Part shown: one piece after another, positions 6,972-14,984 of the stretch
Layout of the letters: every line of letters starts with the position of its first letter
How positions within the stretch are numbered: the stretch's first letter is position 1
From: JANMEX01 sp031422915
GTDB taxonomy: Bacteria > Pseudomonadota > Alphaproteobacteria > Rhizobiales > Rhizobiaceae
Direction of reading: 5' to 3'
Assembly: GCA_031422915.1 (NCBI GenBank)
Contig: JANPEK010000248.1
Span: 1 to 21,604, forward strand
Length of the DNA stretch: 21,604 nt
The notes under the pieces: generated by a model
Seen by the model: only the letters and a program-made list of their open reading frames with translations
Database searches by the model: none
Told to the model about the DNA's origin: nothing
Position numbers and translations under genes: made by a program

Positions 6972-8189
6972 ATGGAACGCCCTGCCCTGAAAGCCAAAGA
7001 CGCGCCTGACCTGTCCCGCTTTGCATGGGAAGACGCGCTTCTCCTCGACAGCCAGCTTTCCGACGAAGAGCGGATGATCCGCGACTCGGCAGGATCCTAT
7101 GCGCAAGAGAAATTGCAGCCGCGCATCATTGAAGCTTGGCGCGATGAAAAGACTGATGTCGCCGTCTTTCGCGAGATGGGCGAACTCGGCCTTCTCGGCG
7201 TCACCATCCCTGAAGCCTATGGTGGTCTGGGTGCCTCTTATGTTTCCTATGGTCTGATCGCCCGCGAAGTTGAGCGTGTCGATAGCGGATATCGCTCAAT
7301 GATGTCGGTGCAGTCGTCGCTGGTCATGTATCCGATCTATGCCTACGGCACGGAAGAGCAGCGACTGAAGTATCTACCCAAACTCTCCACCGGCGAATTC
7401 ATCGGATGCTTTGGCCTGACCGAACCGGATGCTGGGTCCGACCCCGCAGCCATGAAGACCACCGCCAAAAAGACAGCCAACGGCTATGTGCTGAACGGCT
7501 CGAAAATGTGGATCTCCAACGCACCGATTGCCGACGTGTTCGTGGTGTGGGCGAAGTCCGACGCGCATGGCGGCAAGATCAAGGGCTTTGTTCTCGACAA
7601 GGGCACCAAGGGTCTCTCCGCGCCGAAGATCGGTGGCAAGCTGTCGCTGCGCTCGTCGATCACCGGCGAGATCGTGATGGACAATGTCGAGGTCGGCGAG
7701 GACGCTTTGCTGCCGCATGTGGAAGGGTTGAAGGGTCCGTTCGGCTGTCTCAACCGCGCCCGCTACGGCATCTCCTGGGGCGTGCTCGGCGCGGCGGAAT
7801 TCTGCTGGCATGCCGCGCGGCAGTATGGCCTTGACCGCAAACAGTTTAACCGTCCGCTGGCGCAGACGCAGCTTTTCCAGAAGAAGCTCGCCGACATGCA
7901 GACCGAAATCACGCTCGGCTTGCAAGGCTCTTTGCAGCTTGGTCGGTTGATGGACAAGGCCAAGGCCGCGCCGGAAATGATCTCTTTGATGAAGCGCAAC
8001 AATTGCGGCAAGGCACTCGATATCGCCCGCCAGTCGCGTGACATGCATGGCGGCAACGGCATTCAGGAAGACTACCAGATCATGCGCCACATGGTGAACC
8101 TTGAGACGGTCAACACCTATGAAGGCACGCATGATGTGCATGCGCTGATCCTTGGCCGGGCGCAGACGGGCCTTCAGGCGTTCTTTTAA
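6972..8189 (+). CDS. gcdH: Glutaryl-CoA dehydrogenase, 405 aa
   Basis: FAD-dependent acyl-CoA dehydrogenase that oxidises and decarboxylates glutaryl-CoA to crotonyl-CoA, the last specific step of lysine, tryptophan and glutarate breakdown; cytoplasmic, passing electrons to ETF. FAD-binding segment FGLTEPDAGSD is at 147-157. Catalytic base Glu384 is in NTYEGTHDVHALILGRA, and Arg108 in SGYRSMMSVQSSLVM matches the substrate-carboxylate arginine that separates glutaryl-CoA dehydrogenases from other acyl-CoA dehydrogenases. The frame is open from 6837, but the first 45 codons look unlike the family; starting at the ATG at 6972 gives the usual length of about 400 aa. The ribosome-binding site is weak, so the start is not certain. 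It is the first gene of the probable operon, 57 bp before the E1 gene. Confidence 0.93.
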   Translation: MERPALKAKDAPDLSRFAWEDALLLDSQLSDEERMIRDSAGSYAQEKLQPRIIEAWRDEKTDVAVFREMGELGLLGVTIPEAYGGLGASYVSYGLIAREVERVDSGYRSMMSVQSSLVMYPIYAYGTEEQRLKYLPKLSTGEFIGCFGLTEPDAGSDPAAMKTTAKKTANGYVLNGSKMWISNAPIADVFVVWAKSDAHGGKIKGFVLDKGTKGLSAPKIGGKLSLRSSITGEIVMDNVEVGEDALLPHVEGLKGPFGCLNRARYGISWGVLGAAEFCWHAARQYGLDRKQFNRPLAQTQLFQKKLADMQTEITLGLQGSLQLGRLMDKAKAAPEMISLMKRNNCGKALDIARQSRDMHGGNGIQEDYQIMRHMVNLETVNTYEGTHDVHALILGRAQTGLQAFF

Positions 8190-8246
8190 TCTTTCGTTAA
8201 CCCGTTGCCATAGTGATTCAAGCGCCTGTCAAAAAGATTCTGAAAC

Positions 8247-10460
8247 ATGTCTGATCGTGCTGAAATCGTTCATGAAAATTTTCTGCGGCGTGTCGCTGCG
8301 GGGGACTTTCCTGCGCGCGTATCTGATGTTTCTCTCGACGGTGCCGACCTGTCCGCCGACGACCTGACCGGCATTTTCCGCAGTCAGGTTTTGTCGCGTC
8401 AACTGGACCGCATCGCCCGCAAACTACAGGCACGGGGCGAGGCTTTTTATACAATCGGCTCTTCCGGCCATGAAGGCAATGCCGCCGTCGCTGCGGCCTT
8501 CCGCGTGTCGGACATGGCCCTCCTGCACTATCGCGGGGCGGCGTTCCAGATCGAGCGGGCGCGGCAGGCCGGGTATCCAAACATGATGGAGGACATGCTT
8601 CTGTCCTTCACCGCTTCGTCCGATGATCCGATTTCCGGCGGGCGGCACAAGGTGCTGGGCTCGAAGGAACTGTTCATTCCGCCGCAGACTTCGACCATCG
8701 CCTCGCACCTGCCGAAGGCGGTCGGCGCAGCGGTTTCTGTGGGGCTCGCCAAGCGGGTCAAGCCGGAGCACAAGCAGCTACCTGACGATGCGATCATGCT
8801 GTGCTCGTTTGGCGATGCGTCGCTCAATCACTCGACCTCGCAGGGAGCAATCAACACAGCAAGCTGGACCGCGTTTCGCGGCCTGCCTGTTCCCATGGTC
8901 TTCGTTTGCGAAGACAATGGTATCGGCATTTCAACACGCACGCCGGACGGCTGGGTGCGCCAGAGCATCGCCGCGCGGCCTGCGATCGAGTATTTCTATT
9001 GCGATGGTTTGGACGTGCTGGACGCCTATAAAACGGCTTGCGAGGTCGAGGCTTTTGTTCGTTCAACGCGCAAGCCAGCGTTCCTACACATGCGCACAGT
9101 GCGGCTCTATGGCCACGCCGGAGCGGACGTGCAGACGGCCTACATGACGCGCGAGGCGGTCGAGGCAGACGAGGCCAATGACCCGCTGCTGCACACTGCC
9201 GCCAGCCTGGTGCGCGAAGGCATCATGGACAGCGACGATGTGCTGGATGTCTACAATGGCATTGACGCTGATGTTCAGCGCACGGCCGAGCAGGTCATCA
9301 CCCGCCCGAAGCTCAAAACCTCCGCCGATGTGATGGCCAGCATCATGCCGCCCAAGCGCGCCAACGCGCCGACCAACGGTCCGTCAGCGGAACTTCGTGC
9401 CAAAACCTTCGACAGCGACATGCGCCTGATGGAACAGCCGCAGCCGATGTCGCGGCTCATCAACTGGACGCTGACCGATCTGATGCTGGAGCATCGCGAG
9501 ATCGCGCTGATGGGGGAGGATGTCGGCCCCAAAGGCGGCGTTTATGGCGTCACCTTGAAGCTGCATGACCGGTTCGGTCCGGGGCGCGTTATGAACACGA
9601 TACTCGACGAGCAGAGCATTCTTGGCCTTGCAATCGGCATGGCGCACAATGGCTTTGTGCCGGTGCCGGAAATCCAGTTCCTCGCCTATCTGCACAATGC
9701 CGAGGACCAACTGCGCGGCGAGGCGGCGACGCTGCCGTTCTTCTCCAAGGGCCAATACACCAACCCGATGGTGCTGCGTATCGCCGGGCTCGGCTACCAG
9801 AAGGGTTTTGGCGGGCACTTCCACAATGACAATTCGCTGGCGGTGCTGCGCGACATTCCGGGCATCATCCTTGCCGTTCCGTCCAACGGCCATGATGCGG
9901 CGCTGATGCTGCGCGAATGCATCCGGCTGGCGCGCGAGGAGCAGCGCGTGGTGGTGTTCGTCGAGCCGATTGCGCTTTATTCTGCGCGCGACCTGCACGA
10001 GCCCAAGGACGGGCTGATGACATTCCACTATCCGCAGCCGAGCAGCGGCGAGATCCGGCTTGGCGAGATCGGCATTGAAGGAGACGGCACCGATGTGGCG
10101 ATTGTCACCTATGGCAACGGTGCGTTCCTGTCGCGGCAGGCGGCGAAGCTGCTTGCGGAAAAGCACGGCATTCAAGTTCGTATCATCGACCTGCGCTGGC
10201 TGAACCCCCTGAACGAGAAAGCGATCATTGACGCTGCTGCCAACTGTGCCAGTGTGCTGATCGTTGACGAATGCCGCCATACCGGCTCGCAGTCGGAGGC
10301 GCTGATGGCGCTGTTTGCGGAAGCCGGCCCGGCGGGCCGCGAGACGGTGCGCATCACCGCCGACGACAGTTTCATTCCGCTCGGCCGCGCCGCCACCGTG
10401 ACGCTGCCGAGCCGCGACGACATCATCGAAGCGTGTATTGCGCTGACGAACAAGCATTGA
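8247..10460 (+). CDS. Thiamine diphosphate-dependent 2-oxoacid dehydrogenase E1, fused alpha/beta subunits, 737 aa
   Basis: E1 component that decarboxylates a 2-oxoacid and passes the acyl group to a lipoyl E2. Residues about 40-345 are the E1-alpha half, with the ThDP/Mg motif from FGDAS (188-192) to EDNGIGIS (222-229). Residues about 400-735 are the E1-beta half (MGEDVGPKGGVYG, LDEQSILGLAIGMAHNG, PVPEIQF, VEPIALY). The halves are joined by a linker at about 350-400 (PPKRANAP). This is the branched-chain/pyruvate alpha2beta2-type architecture in one chain, not the OGDH type. It lies between gcdH and the aminoadipate semialdehyde dehydrogenase with a 13-bp downstream gap, so 2-oxoadipate is the substrate suggested by context. 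A branched-chain or other 2-oxoacid cannot be excluded. No E2 or E3 gene is nearby. Confidence 0.9.
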   Translation: MSDRAEIVHENFLRRVAAGDFPARVSDVSLDGADLSADDLTGIFRSQVLSRQLDRIARKLQARGEAFYTIGSSGHEGNAAVAAAFRVSDMALLHYRGAAFQIERARQAGYPNMMEDMLLSFTASSDDPISGGRHKVLGSKELFIPPQTSTIASHLPKAVGAAVSVGLAKRVKPEHKQLPDDAIMLCSFGDASLNHSTSQGAINTASWTAFRGLPVPMVFVCEDNGIGISTRTPDGWVRQSIAARPAIEYFYCDGLDVLDAYKTACEVEAFVRSTRKPAFLHMRTVRLYGHAGADVQTAYMTREAVEADEANDPLLHTAASLVREGIMDSDDVLDVYNGIDADVQRTAEQVITRPKLKTSADVMASIMPPKRANAPTNGPSAELRAKTFDSDMRLMEQPQPMSRLINWTLTDLMLEHREIALMGEDVGPKGGVYGVTLKLHDRFGPGRVMNTILDEQSILGLAIGMAHNGFVPVPEIQFLAYLHNAEDQLRGEAATLPFFSKGQYTNPMVLRIAGLGYQKGFGGHFHNDNSLAVLRDIPGIILAVPSNGHDAALMLRECIRLAREEQRVVVFVEPIALYSARDLHEPKDGLMTFHYPQPSSGEIRLGEIGIEGDGTDVAIVTYGNGAFLSRQAAKLLAEKHGIQVRIIDLRWLNPLNEKAIIDAAANCASVLIVDECRHTGSQSEALMALFAEAGPAGRETVRITADDSFIPLGRAATVTLPSRDDIIEACIALTNKH

Positions 10461-10473
10461 ACGGGAGACGACC

Positions 10474-11976
10474 ATGAGCCATTCCGACATCCTCGCCGCC
10501 TGCGGCCTTTCGACCGCCGACATTTCCGGCGGTACGCTGAAAGTGACAACGCCGGTGGACGGCAGTGTCATTGCGCATTTGAAGGTCGAGAGCGCGGCGC
10601 AGGTTGAAGCGAAAATCGCCAAGGCGGTCGCTGCCTTCCATGTGTGGAAGATCGTCCCTGCCCCGCGCCGCGGCGAACTTGTGCGCATTCTCGGCGAAGA
10701 GCTGCGCAAGGAAAAGGAAACGCTTGGCCGTCTGGTGACGCTCGAGTGCGGCAAGATCTATCAGGAAGGTCTTGGCGAAGTGCAGGAGATGATCGACATC
10801 TGCGATTTCGCCGTCGGTCTTTCGCGCCAGCTTTACGGCCTCACCATCGCCTCCGAGCGCCCCGGCCATTCGATGCGCGAGACCTGGCATCCGATGGGCG
10901 TATGCGGCATCATCACCGCCTTCAATTTCCCGGTCGCGCCGTGGGCGTGGAATGCGGCGCTGGCGCTGGTTTGTGGCGATCCGGTGCTTTGGAAGCCGTC
11001 GGAGAAGACGCCGCTCTGCGCCATCGCCGTGCAGAAGATTTGCGACCGCGCGGTGGAACGCTTCGGCAAGGACGCGCCGGAGGGATTGATCCAGATCGTC
11101 ATCGGCGAGCGCGAGGCTGGCGAGGTCATCACCAAGTCGCGCGACGTTGCCATCGTCTCGGCCACCGGCTCGACGCGTATGGGCCATGCGGTTTCGGTGG
11201 CCTTGGCAGAGCGGTTCGGCAGGAGCATCCTTGAGCTTGGCGGCAACAATGCGATGATCGTCGCGCCGTCGGCGGACCTTGAAATGGCGCTGCGCGCCAT
11301 TGTGTTTTCGGCTGTCGGCACCGCCGGTCAGCGCTGTACCTCACTGCGCCGTCTCATTGTGCATGAGAGTATCAAGGACACGCTGGTCGAGCGTTTGTCG
11401 AAAGCCTATGACGGGCTGCCGATTGGCGACCCGCTGGAGAAGGGCACGCTGGTCGGGCCGCTGATCGACATGGATGCGTTCAACGCCATGCAAAAGGCGA
11501 TCACTGCTGCGAAGGCTGATGGCGGCAAGGTTCATGGCGGCGAGCGTGCTTTGCACAACAGTCACGGCAACGCAGCCTATGTGCACCCCGCCATTGTCGA
11601 AATGCCTGCCCAGACTGAGATCGTGCACAAGGAAACCTTCGCACCGATCCTTTACGTGATGGGCTACACGACCTTGGCCCAAGCCATTGAAATGCAGAAC
11701 GAAGTTCCTCAGGGCCTGTCGTCCTGCATCTTCTCGACCGACGTGCGCGAGACCGAGGAATTCCTGTCGGCATCCGGTTCCGACTGCGGCATTGCCAATG
11801 TCAACATCGGCCCGTCCGGCGCGGAAATCGGCGGCGCGTTTGGCGGCGAAAAGGAGACCGGCGGCGGGCGCGAGAGCGGCTCCGACGCCTGGCGCGCCTA
11901 CATGCGCCGCCAGACCAACACGGTCAATTACTCACGCAACCTGCCGCTGGCGCAGGGGATCAAGTTCGATATCTAG
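10474..11976 (+). CDS. amaB: ALDH7-family L-aminoadipate semialdehyde / piperideine-6-carboxylate dehydrogenase, 500 aa
   Basis: NAD(P)-dependent aldehyde dehydrogenase that oxidises allysine (in equilibrium with piperideine-6-carboxylate) to 2-aminoadipate in lysine catabolism. Motifs: TAFNFPVAPWAWN (148-160), WKPSEKTP, GSTRMG (232-237), catalytic Glu254 in ELGGNN and nucleophile Cys288 in GTAGQRCTS. The C-terminal FGGEKETGGGRESGSDAW block followed by RRQTNTVNY is characteristic of ALDH7 (antiquitin) proteins rather than generic ALDHs. Length is typical. GGGAG lies 6 nt before the start, and the gene begins 13 bp after the E1 stop, so the two are cotranscribed. The symbol follows Pseudomonas usage; the same activity is also called Pcd. 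Confidence 0.92.
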   Translation: MSHSDILAACGLSTADISGGTLKVTTPVDGSVIAHLKVESAAQVEAKIAKAVAAFHVWKIVPAPRRGELVRILGEELRKEKETLGRLVTLECGKIYQEGLGEVQEMIDICDFAVGLSRQLYGLTIASERPGHSMRETWHPMGVCGIITAFNFPVAPWAWNAALALVCGDPVLWKPSEKTPLCAIAVQKICDRAVERFGKDAPEGLIQIVIGEREAGEVITKSRDVAIVSATGSTRMGHAVSVALAERFGRSILELGGNNAMIVAPSADLEMALRAIVFSAVGTAGQRCTSLRRLIVHESIKDTLVERLSKAYDGLPIGDPLEKGTLVGPLIDMDAFNAMQKAITAAKADGGKVHGGERALHNSHGNAAYVHPAIVEMPAQTEIVHKETFAPILYVMGYTTLAQAIEMQNEVPQGLSSCIFSTDVRETEEFLSASGSDCGIANVNIGPSGAEIGGAFGGEKETGGGRESGSDAWRAYMRRQTNTVNYSRNLPLAQGIKFDI

Positions 11977-11988
11977 AGCCCTCTTCCG

Positions 11989-12043
11989 TTCTCCCCGCCG
12001 CTTGCGGGGAGAAGGTGGCGCGCAGCGCCGGATGAGGGGCAGC
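11989..12043. repeat. Palindromic intergenic element resembling rhizobial RIME-type repeats
   Basis: A perfect 10-bp stem TTCTCCCCGC/GCGGGGAGAA (11989-11998 with 12004-12013, 5-nt loop) is followed by GGCGC-GCA-GCGCC (12017-12029) and GGATGAGGGG. This layout, a GGGGAGAA hairpin followed by a GC-rich hairpin and CGGATGAGGGG, resembles dispersed palindromic elements remembered from rhizobial genomes. It lies between amaB and the next gene of the operon. There is no T-run, so it is not a standard terminator, though it could affect mRNA processing or stability. Confidence 0.6.
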
Positions 12044-12063
12044 ACAAAATTTTGGAGGACGCC

Positions 12064-13119
12064 ATGAAGAAAATCGCCGTACTTGGCCTCGGCAAAGTCG
12101 GAAGCCTTGCCGCTCAATTGCTGCATGACAGCGGCTTTGAGGTGCAGGGCTATGACCTTCGCATGCCCGCCAATGCGGGCAGCTTTCCGGTTGCCATTCT
12201 GGACACTTCGTCCGAAGGCGATCTTGGTGTTGCGTTCACAAAGGTCGATGCGGTGCTGTCCTGCCTGCCGTACCATCTCAACAAGGGCGTGGCGAACGCG
12301 GCGCACAATGCTGGCATCCATTATTTCGACCTGACCGAAGATGTGCCAACGACCAACCATATCCAGGAGCTGGCGAAATCGTCCAAGGGCCTGATGGCGC
12401 CGCAATGCGGCCTGGCGCCCGGTTTTGTCGGCATTGTCGGGGCTTCCCGTATTGCCATGTTCGACCATTGCCGCTCGATCCGCATGCGTGTCGGGGCGCT
12501 GCCACAGAACCCGACCGGGCTGATGGGCTACGCCTTCAACTGGTCGCCGGAGGGCGTGGTCAATGAATATCTCAACGACTGCGAAGTGATCGAGGGCGGC
12601 GAGATGAAGCTGATCTCGGCGATGGAATGGGCCGAGCAGATCTACATTGACGGCGTCAAGCTTGAAGCCTTCACCACCTCCGGCGGACTTGGCACCATGT
12701 GCGAGACCTATTTCGGCAAGGTCGACAACATGGACTACAAGTCGATGCGCTATCCCGGCCACATGGAGCTGATGAATTTCTTCTTCCACGAGTTGTTGAT
12801 GCGCGATCACCGCGAGGAGGCCGGGCGCATTTTGACCAACGCCAAACCGCCGGTCGATGCCGATGTGGTGTACATCCATGTCGCTGCCGAAGGCGTGATT
12901 GGCGGGCAATTGCAGCGCAAGGAGTTTGTGCGCGCCTACCGGCCGATTGAAGTTGCAGGGAAATCGCGCACGGCGATTGCCTGGACCACGTCGGCCTCGG
13001 TTGTCGCCGTCATTGAAATGGTGCGCGACAAGGTTTTGCCGCAGACCGGCTTTCTCAAGCAGGAAGACATTTCGCTGGATGCGTTCCTGTCCACAACGAC
13101 CGGGCGGCTTTACAAATAG
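12064..13119 (+). CDS. Saccharopine dehydrogenase-family oxidoreductase, probable lysine 6-dehydrogenase, 351 aa
   Basis: NAD(P)-dependent amino acid oxidoreductase. The Rossmann fold starts at residue 3 with GLGKVG (8-13), and the acidic Asp31 at the end of strand 2 (GYDLR) suggests NAD. Family features are VLSCLPYHLNKGVANAA (64-80), HYFDLTEDV (86-94), APQCGLAPGFVGIV (112-125) and TSGGLGTMCETYFGKV. Two activities exist in this family: saccharopine dehydrogenase, and lysine 6-dehydrogenase, which makes allysine/P6C from lysine in one step and is known from Agrobacterium. The short length and the lack of a lysine-ketoglutarate reductase domain or gene here favour lysine 6-dehydrogenase. GGAGGA 4 nt upstream supports the ATG at 12064. 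It follows amaB by 87 bp containing a palindromic element. The family is sure; the exact reaction is not. Confidence 0.88.
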   Translation: MKKIAVLGLGKVGSLAAQLLHDSGFEVQGYDLRMPANAGSFPVAILDTSSEGDLGVAFTKVDAVLSCLPYHLNKGVANAAHNAGIHYFDLTEDVPTTNHIQELAKSSKGLMAPQCGLAPGFVGIVGASRIAMFDHCRSIRMRVGALPQNPTGLMGYAFNWSPEGVVNEYLNDCEVIEGGEMKLISAMEWAEQIYIDGVKLEAFTTSGGLGTMCETYFGKVDNMDYKSMRYPGHMELMNFFFHELLMRDHREEAGRILTNAKPPVDADVVYIHVAAEGVIGGQLQRKEFVRAYRPIEVAGKSRTAIAWTTSASVVAVIEMVRDKVLPQTGFLKQEDISLDAFLSTTTGRLYK

Positions 13120-13188
13120 CTTCTGCCTGACATGAGAATGTTATATGCTGGACGTAAGTGCATCTTTTGCGTTCAGCGGGAGATTTTC

Positions 13189-14493
13189 ATGCGCATTTTC
13201 ACACTTTCAGCACTCATCGGGTTGGTCAGCATGTCAGCCATGGCAGATCAGGCGGTTGTCGTCACCAAAATCAAAGCTCCGGACATGCCATTGAAAGACG
13301 TGGGGTATCCGGGCGGCAAAACGCTCAAGCTCAATCTAGGCATTGGGTCCGGTGCATGGCGTGATCCCAAAGATCCGGCTGGCATGATCTGGACCATCAC
13401 TGACCGAGGCCCGAACCTTGACTGCAAGGGCATAGACGAGCTCACAGGGCTTGGCACGGACAAGCTCTGCGCGGGTGACGACAAGGCCAAGAATTTCCCC
13501 ATGCCGGATTTCGCCATCACGATCTCCAAGCTGCAGATCGGCGCGGATGATACTGCCAAGGTGTTGGAAAGCATTGTTCTGAAAGGCAAATCCGGCAAAC
13601 CGGTCACGGGCCTGCCGTTCACGTCCGACAATTACAGACTGGAAGCGGCTTACGACATCAACGGTGCCTTGATTGCCGGTGATCCTTCAGGTCTCGACAC
13701 TGAAACGCTGGCCCGGTTGCCGGACGGCAGTTTTGTGATCGGCGAAGAGTATGGCTCGTCATTTGTCGAGGTTGCGCCTGATGGCACTGTCATCAAACGC
13801 CATGTGCCCGCCGGTGTTGAATCCGTATTGTCCGGTGCCGATTATGAGGTTGCCGGCACGCTTCCCGCACTCATCGCCAAGCGCGCGTTGAACCGCGGCA
13901 TCGAGAATGTCGCGGTTTCGCCGGATGGCGCGCTGATCTACATCCTGATGCAGAACCCGCTCGCCAACCCGGACAACGATGCCTACAAAAAGAGCGCCAA
14001 CACGCGTTTGTGGAAGATCGAACGGGCGACCGGCAAAGTCTTGGGCCAATACGTCTACCTTCTTGACGATCCCAAATCCTTTGTGACGGACAACAAGTCT
14101 GAAGAGAGAAAGCAGAATGATGTCCGGCTTTCGGAAATGGTGCTGATCGGCGAAGACAGGTTGCTTGTGCTGGAGCGGATCAACAAGACCACCAAGTTTT
14201 ACACCGTGAGCCTTGCCGATGGCACGCCAGTCGATGCGACCTTTGACGACGCCGCCACCGCGCCATCGCTTGAACAGCTTTCGATGGCAGAGTTGGAAGT
14301 GAAGGGCATCAAGCCGCTTGTAAAGACGCTCATTCTGGACTCCGACTCGGTGGAAGACATGCCGAAGAAGATTGAGGCGGTGGCCGTGATGTCGCCGACT
14401 GAAATGATCGTGCTGTCGGATTCCGACTTCGGCATCGAAGGCGACGAGACGCAGATACGCCGTATTGTGTTCCCGGCTCCTGTGCTGAAGTAG
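13189..14493 (+). CDS. Exported esterase-like activity of phytase family protein, 434 aa
   Basis: Predicted periplasmic beta-propeller-like protein of the 'esterase-like activity of phytase' family. A Sec signal peptide is clear (hydrophobic IFTLSALIGLV, predicted cleavage after Ala19 in SAMA-DQ). Family motifs are TDRGPNLDC (71-79), LARLPDGSFVIGEEYGSSFVEV and LNRGIENVAVSPDGALIYILMQ. The length is usual for the family. The start at 13189 is chosen because GGGAG sits 6 nt upstream and the signal peptide begins there; a longer frame from 13132 would bury it. The biochemical role is poorly known and a true phytase function should not be assumed. It follows the lysine operon by 69 bp on the same strand but has no obvious pathway link, and may have its own promoter in the AT-rich stretch near 13140. 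Confidence 0.85.
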   Translation: MRIFTLSALIGLVSMSAMADQAVVVTKIKAPDMPLKDVGYPGGKTLKLNLGIGSGAWRDPKDPAGMIWTITDRGPNLDCKGIDELTGLGTDKLCAGDDKAKNFPMPDFAITISKLQIGADDTAKVLESIVLKGKSGKPVTGLPFTSDNYRLEAAYDINGALIAGDPSGLDTETLARLPDGSFVIGEEYGSSFVEVAPDGTVIKRHVPAGVESVLSGADYEVAGTLPALIAKRALNRGIENVAVSPDGALIYILMQNPLANPDNDAYKKSANTRLWKIERATGKVLGQYVYLLDDPKSFVTDNKSEERKQNDVRLSEMVLIGEDRLLVLERINKTTKFYTVSLADGTPVDATFDDAATAPSLEQLSMAELEVKGIKPLVKTLILDSDSVEDMPKKIEAVAVMSPTEMIVLSDSDFGIEGDETQIRRIVFPAPVLK

Positions 14494-14695
14494 GCTTTAG
14501 AGAGTGTAGAAGGCCGGATGCGCCTTTGTTTGGCATGGTTGTGCGCATTCCTCTGGAGACAGTGGTGCACACGGGACATGGCATGGTGTCGAAGCAACGC
14601 CCTTGAAAAACAGAGGGCTGCGAGGTGATGCACATTGCGACTTCGCCTGATGCATGGCTGGCGACAACAAGAGCAGCGGTGCATTAAGAAGTATC

Positions 14696-14724
14696 TTGCA
14701 ATTATTGCTATTTTCAGCAATAAA
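14696..14724 (+). promoter_or_regulatory. Putative toxin-antitoxin promoter with operator dyad
   Basis: A possible -35 TTGCAA (14696-14701) and -10 AATAAA (14719-14724), each matching the sigma-70 consensus at four of six positions, are separated by 17 bp. A perfect inverted repeat TTATTGCT-N6-AGCAATAA (14702-14723) fills the spacer. A dyad at this position is the usual operator for antitoxin autorepression of type II toxin-antitoxin operons. The dyad is seen directly; the promoter assignment is inferred. Confidence 0.55.
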
Positions 14725-14732
14725 CGACTCTC

Positions 14733-14975
14733 ATGAAAATGATCGTACTCTCGCCATCGGCCGCCAAGGCTATCGACCGAATTGCGGAACCATTTCGCTC
14801 TACACTAGTGGAGGCATTGGCAGCGTATGCGCTGGGCAAGTCTGGCGATACCAAAGCTATGACAGGAACGCCGACTGTCCGTATGCGTGTGGGCGACTAC
14901 AGGATTATTTTCGACGAAACTGCGGTCCGGTTGCATATATTGGCCATTGGTCACCGGCGCGAAATCTACCGGTAG
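14733..14975 (+). CDS. Type II toxin, RelE/ParE-like, 80 aa
   Basis: Small basic protein with the RelE/ParE fold pattern: an N-terminal strand and helices (SPSAAKAIDRIAE), then the strands VRMRVGDYRIIFDE and LHILAIGHRREIY. The Arg-rich central strand and the C-terminal HRREIYR agree with RelE-type mRNA interferases, whose active-site residues are Arg, Lys and Tyr, but gyrase-targeting ParE activity cannot be excluded from sequence. Toxin-first order with a downstream XRE antitoxin is HigBA-like. The antitoxin starts 9 bp after the stop. No clear Shine-Dalgarno precedes the ATG at 14733; an in-frame ATG at 14739 is an alternative. Confidence 0.85.
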   Translation: MKMIVLSPSAAKAIDRIAEPFRSTLVEALAAYALGKSGDTKAMTGTPTVRMRVGDYRIIFDETAVRLHILAIGHRREIYR

Positions 14976-14984
14976 GAGACGTTC

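Noticed and set aside
9384..10754. Long (456-codon) minus-strand open frame opposite the E1 gene, and similar antisense frames over amaB and gcdH
   Set aside because: These are shadows of strongly recognised plus-strand genes in GC-rich sequence; they cross gene boundaries and show no protein-family motifs.
13189..14493. Annotation as a genuine phytase
   Set aside because: The family name refers to an esterase-like domain; motifs here (DRGPN, GEEYG) define that family and not a histidine acid or beta-propeller phytase active site.
14509..14535. Possible terminator after the phytase-like gene (AGGC...GCCT then TTGTTT)
   Set aside because: The stem is only 4 bp with a 7-nt loop and the T-tract is interrupted; too weak to call.
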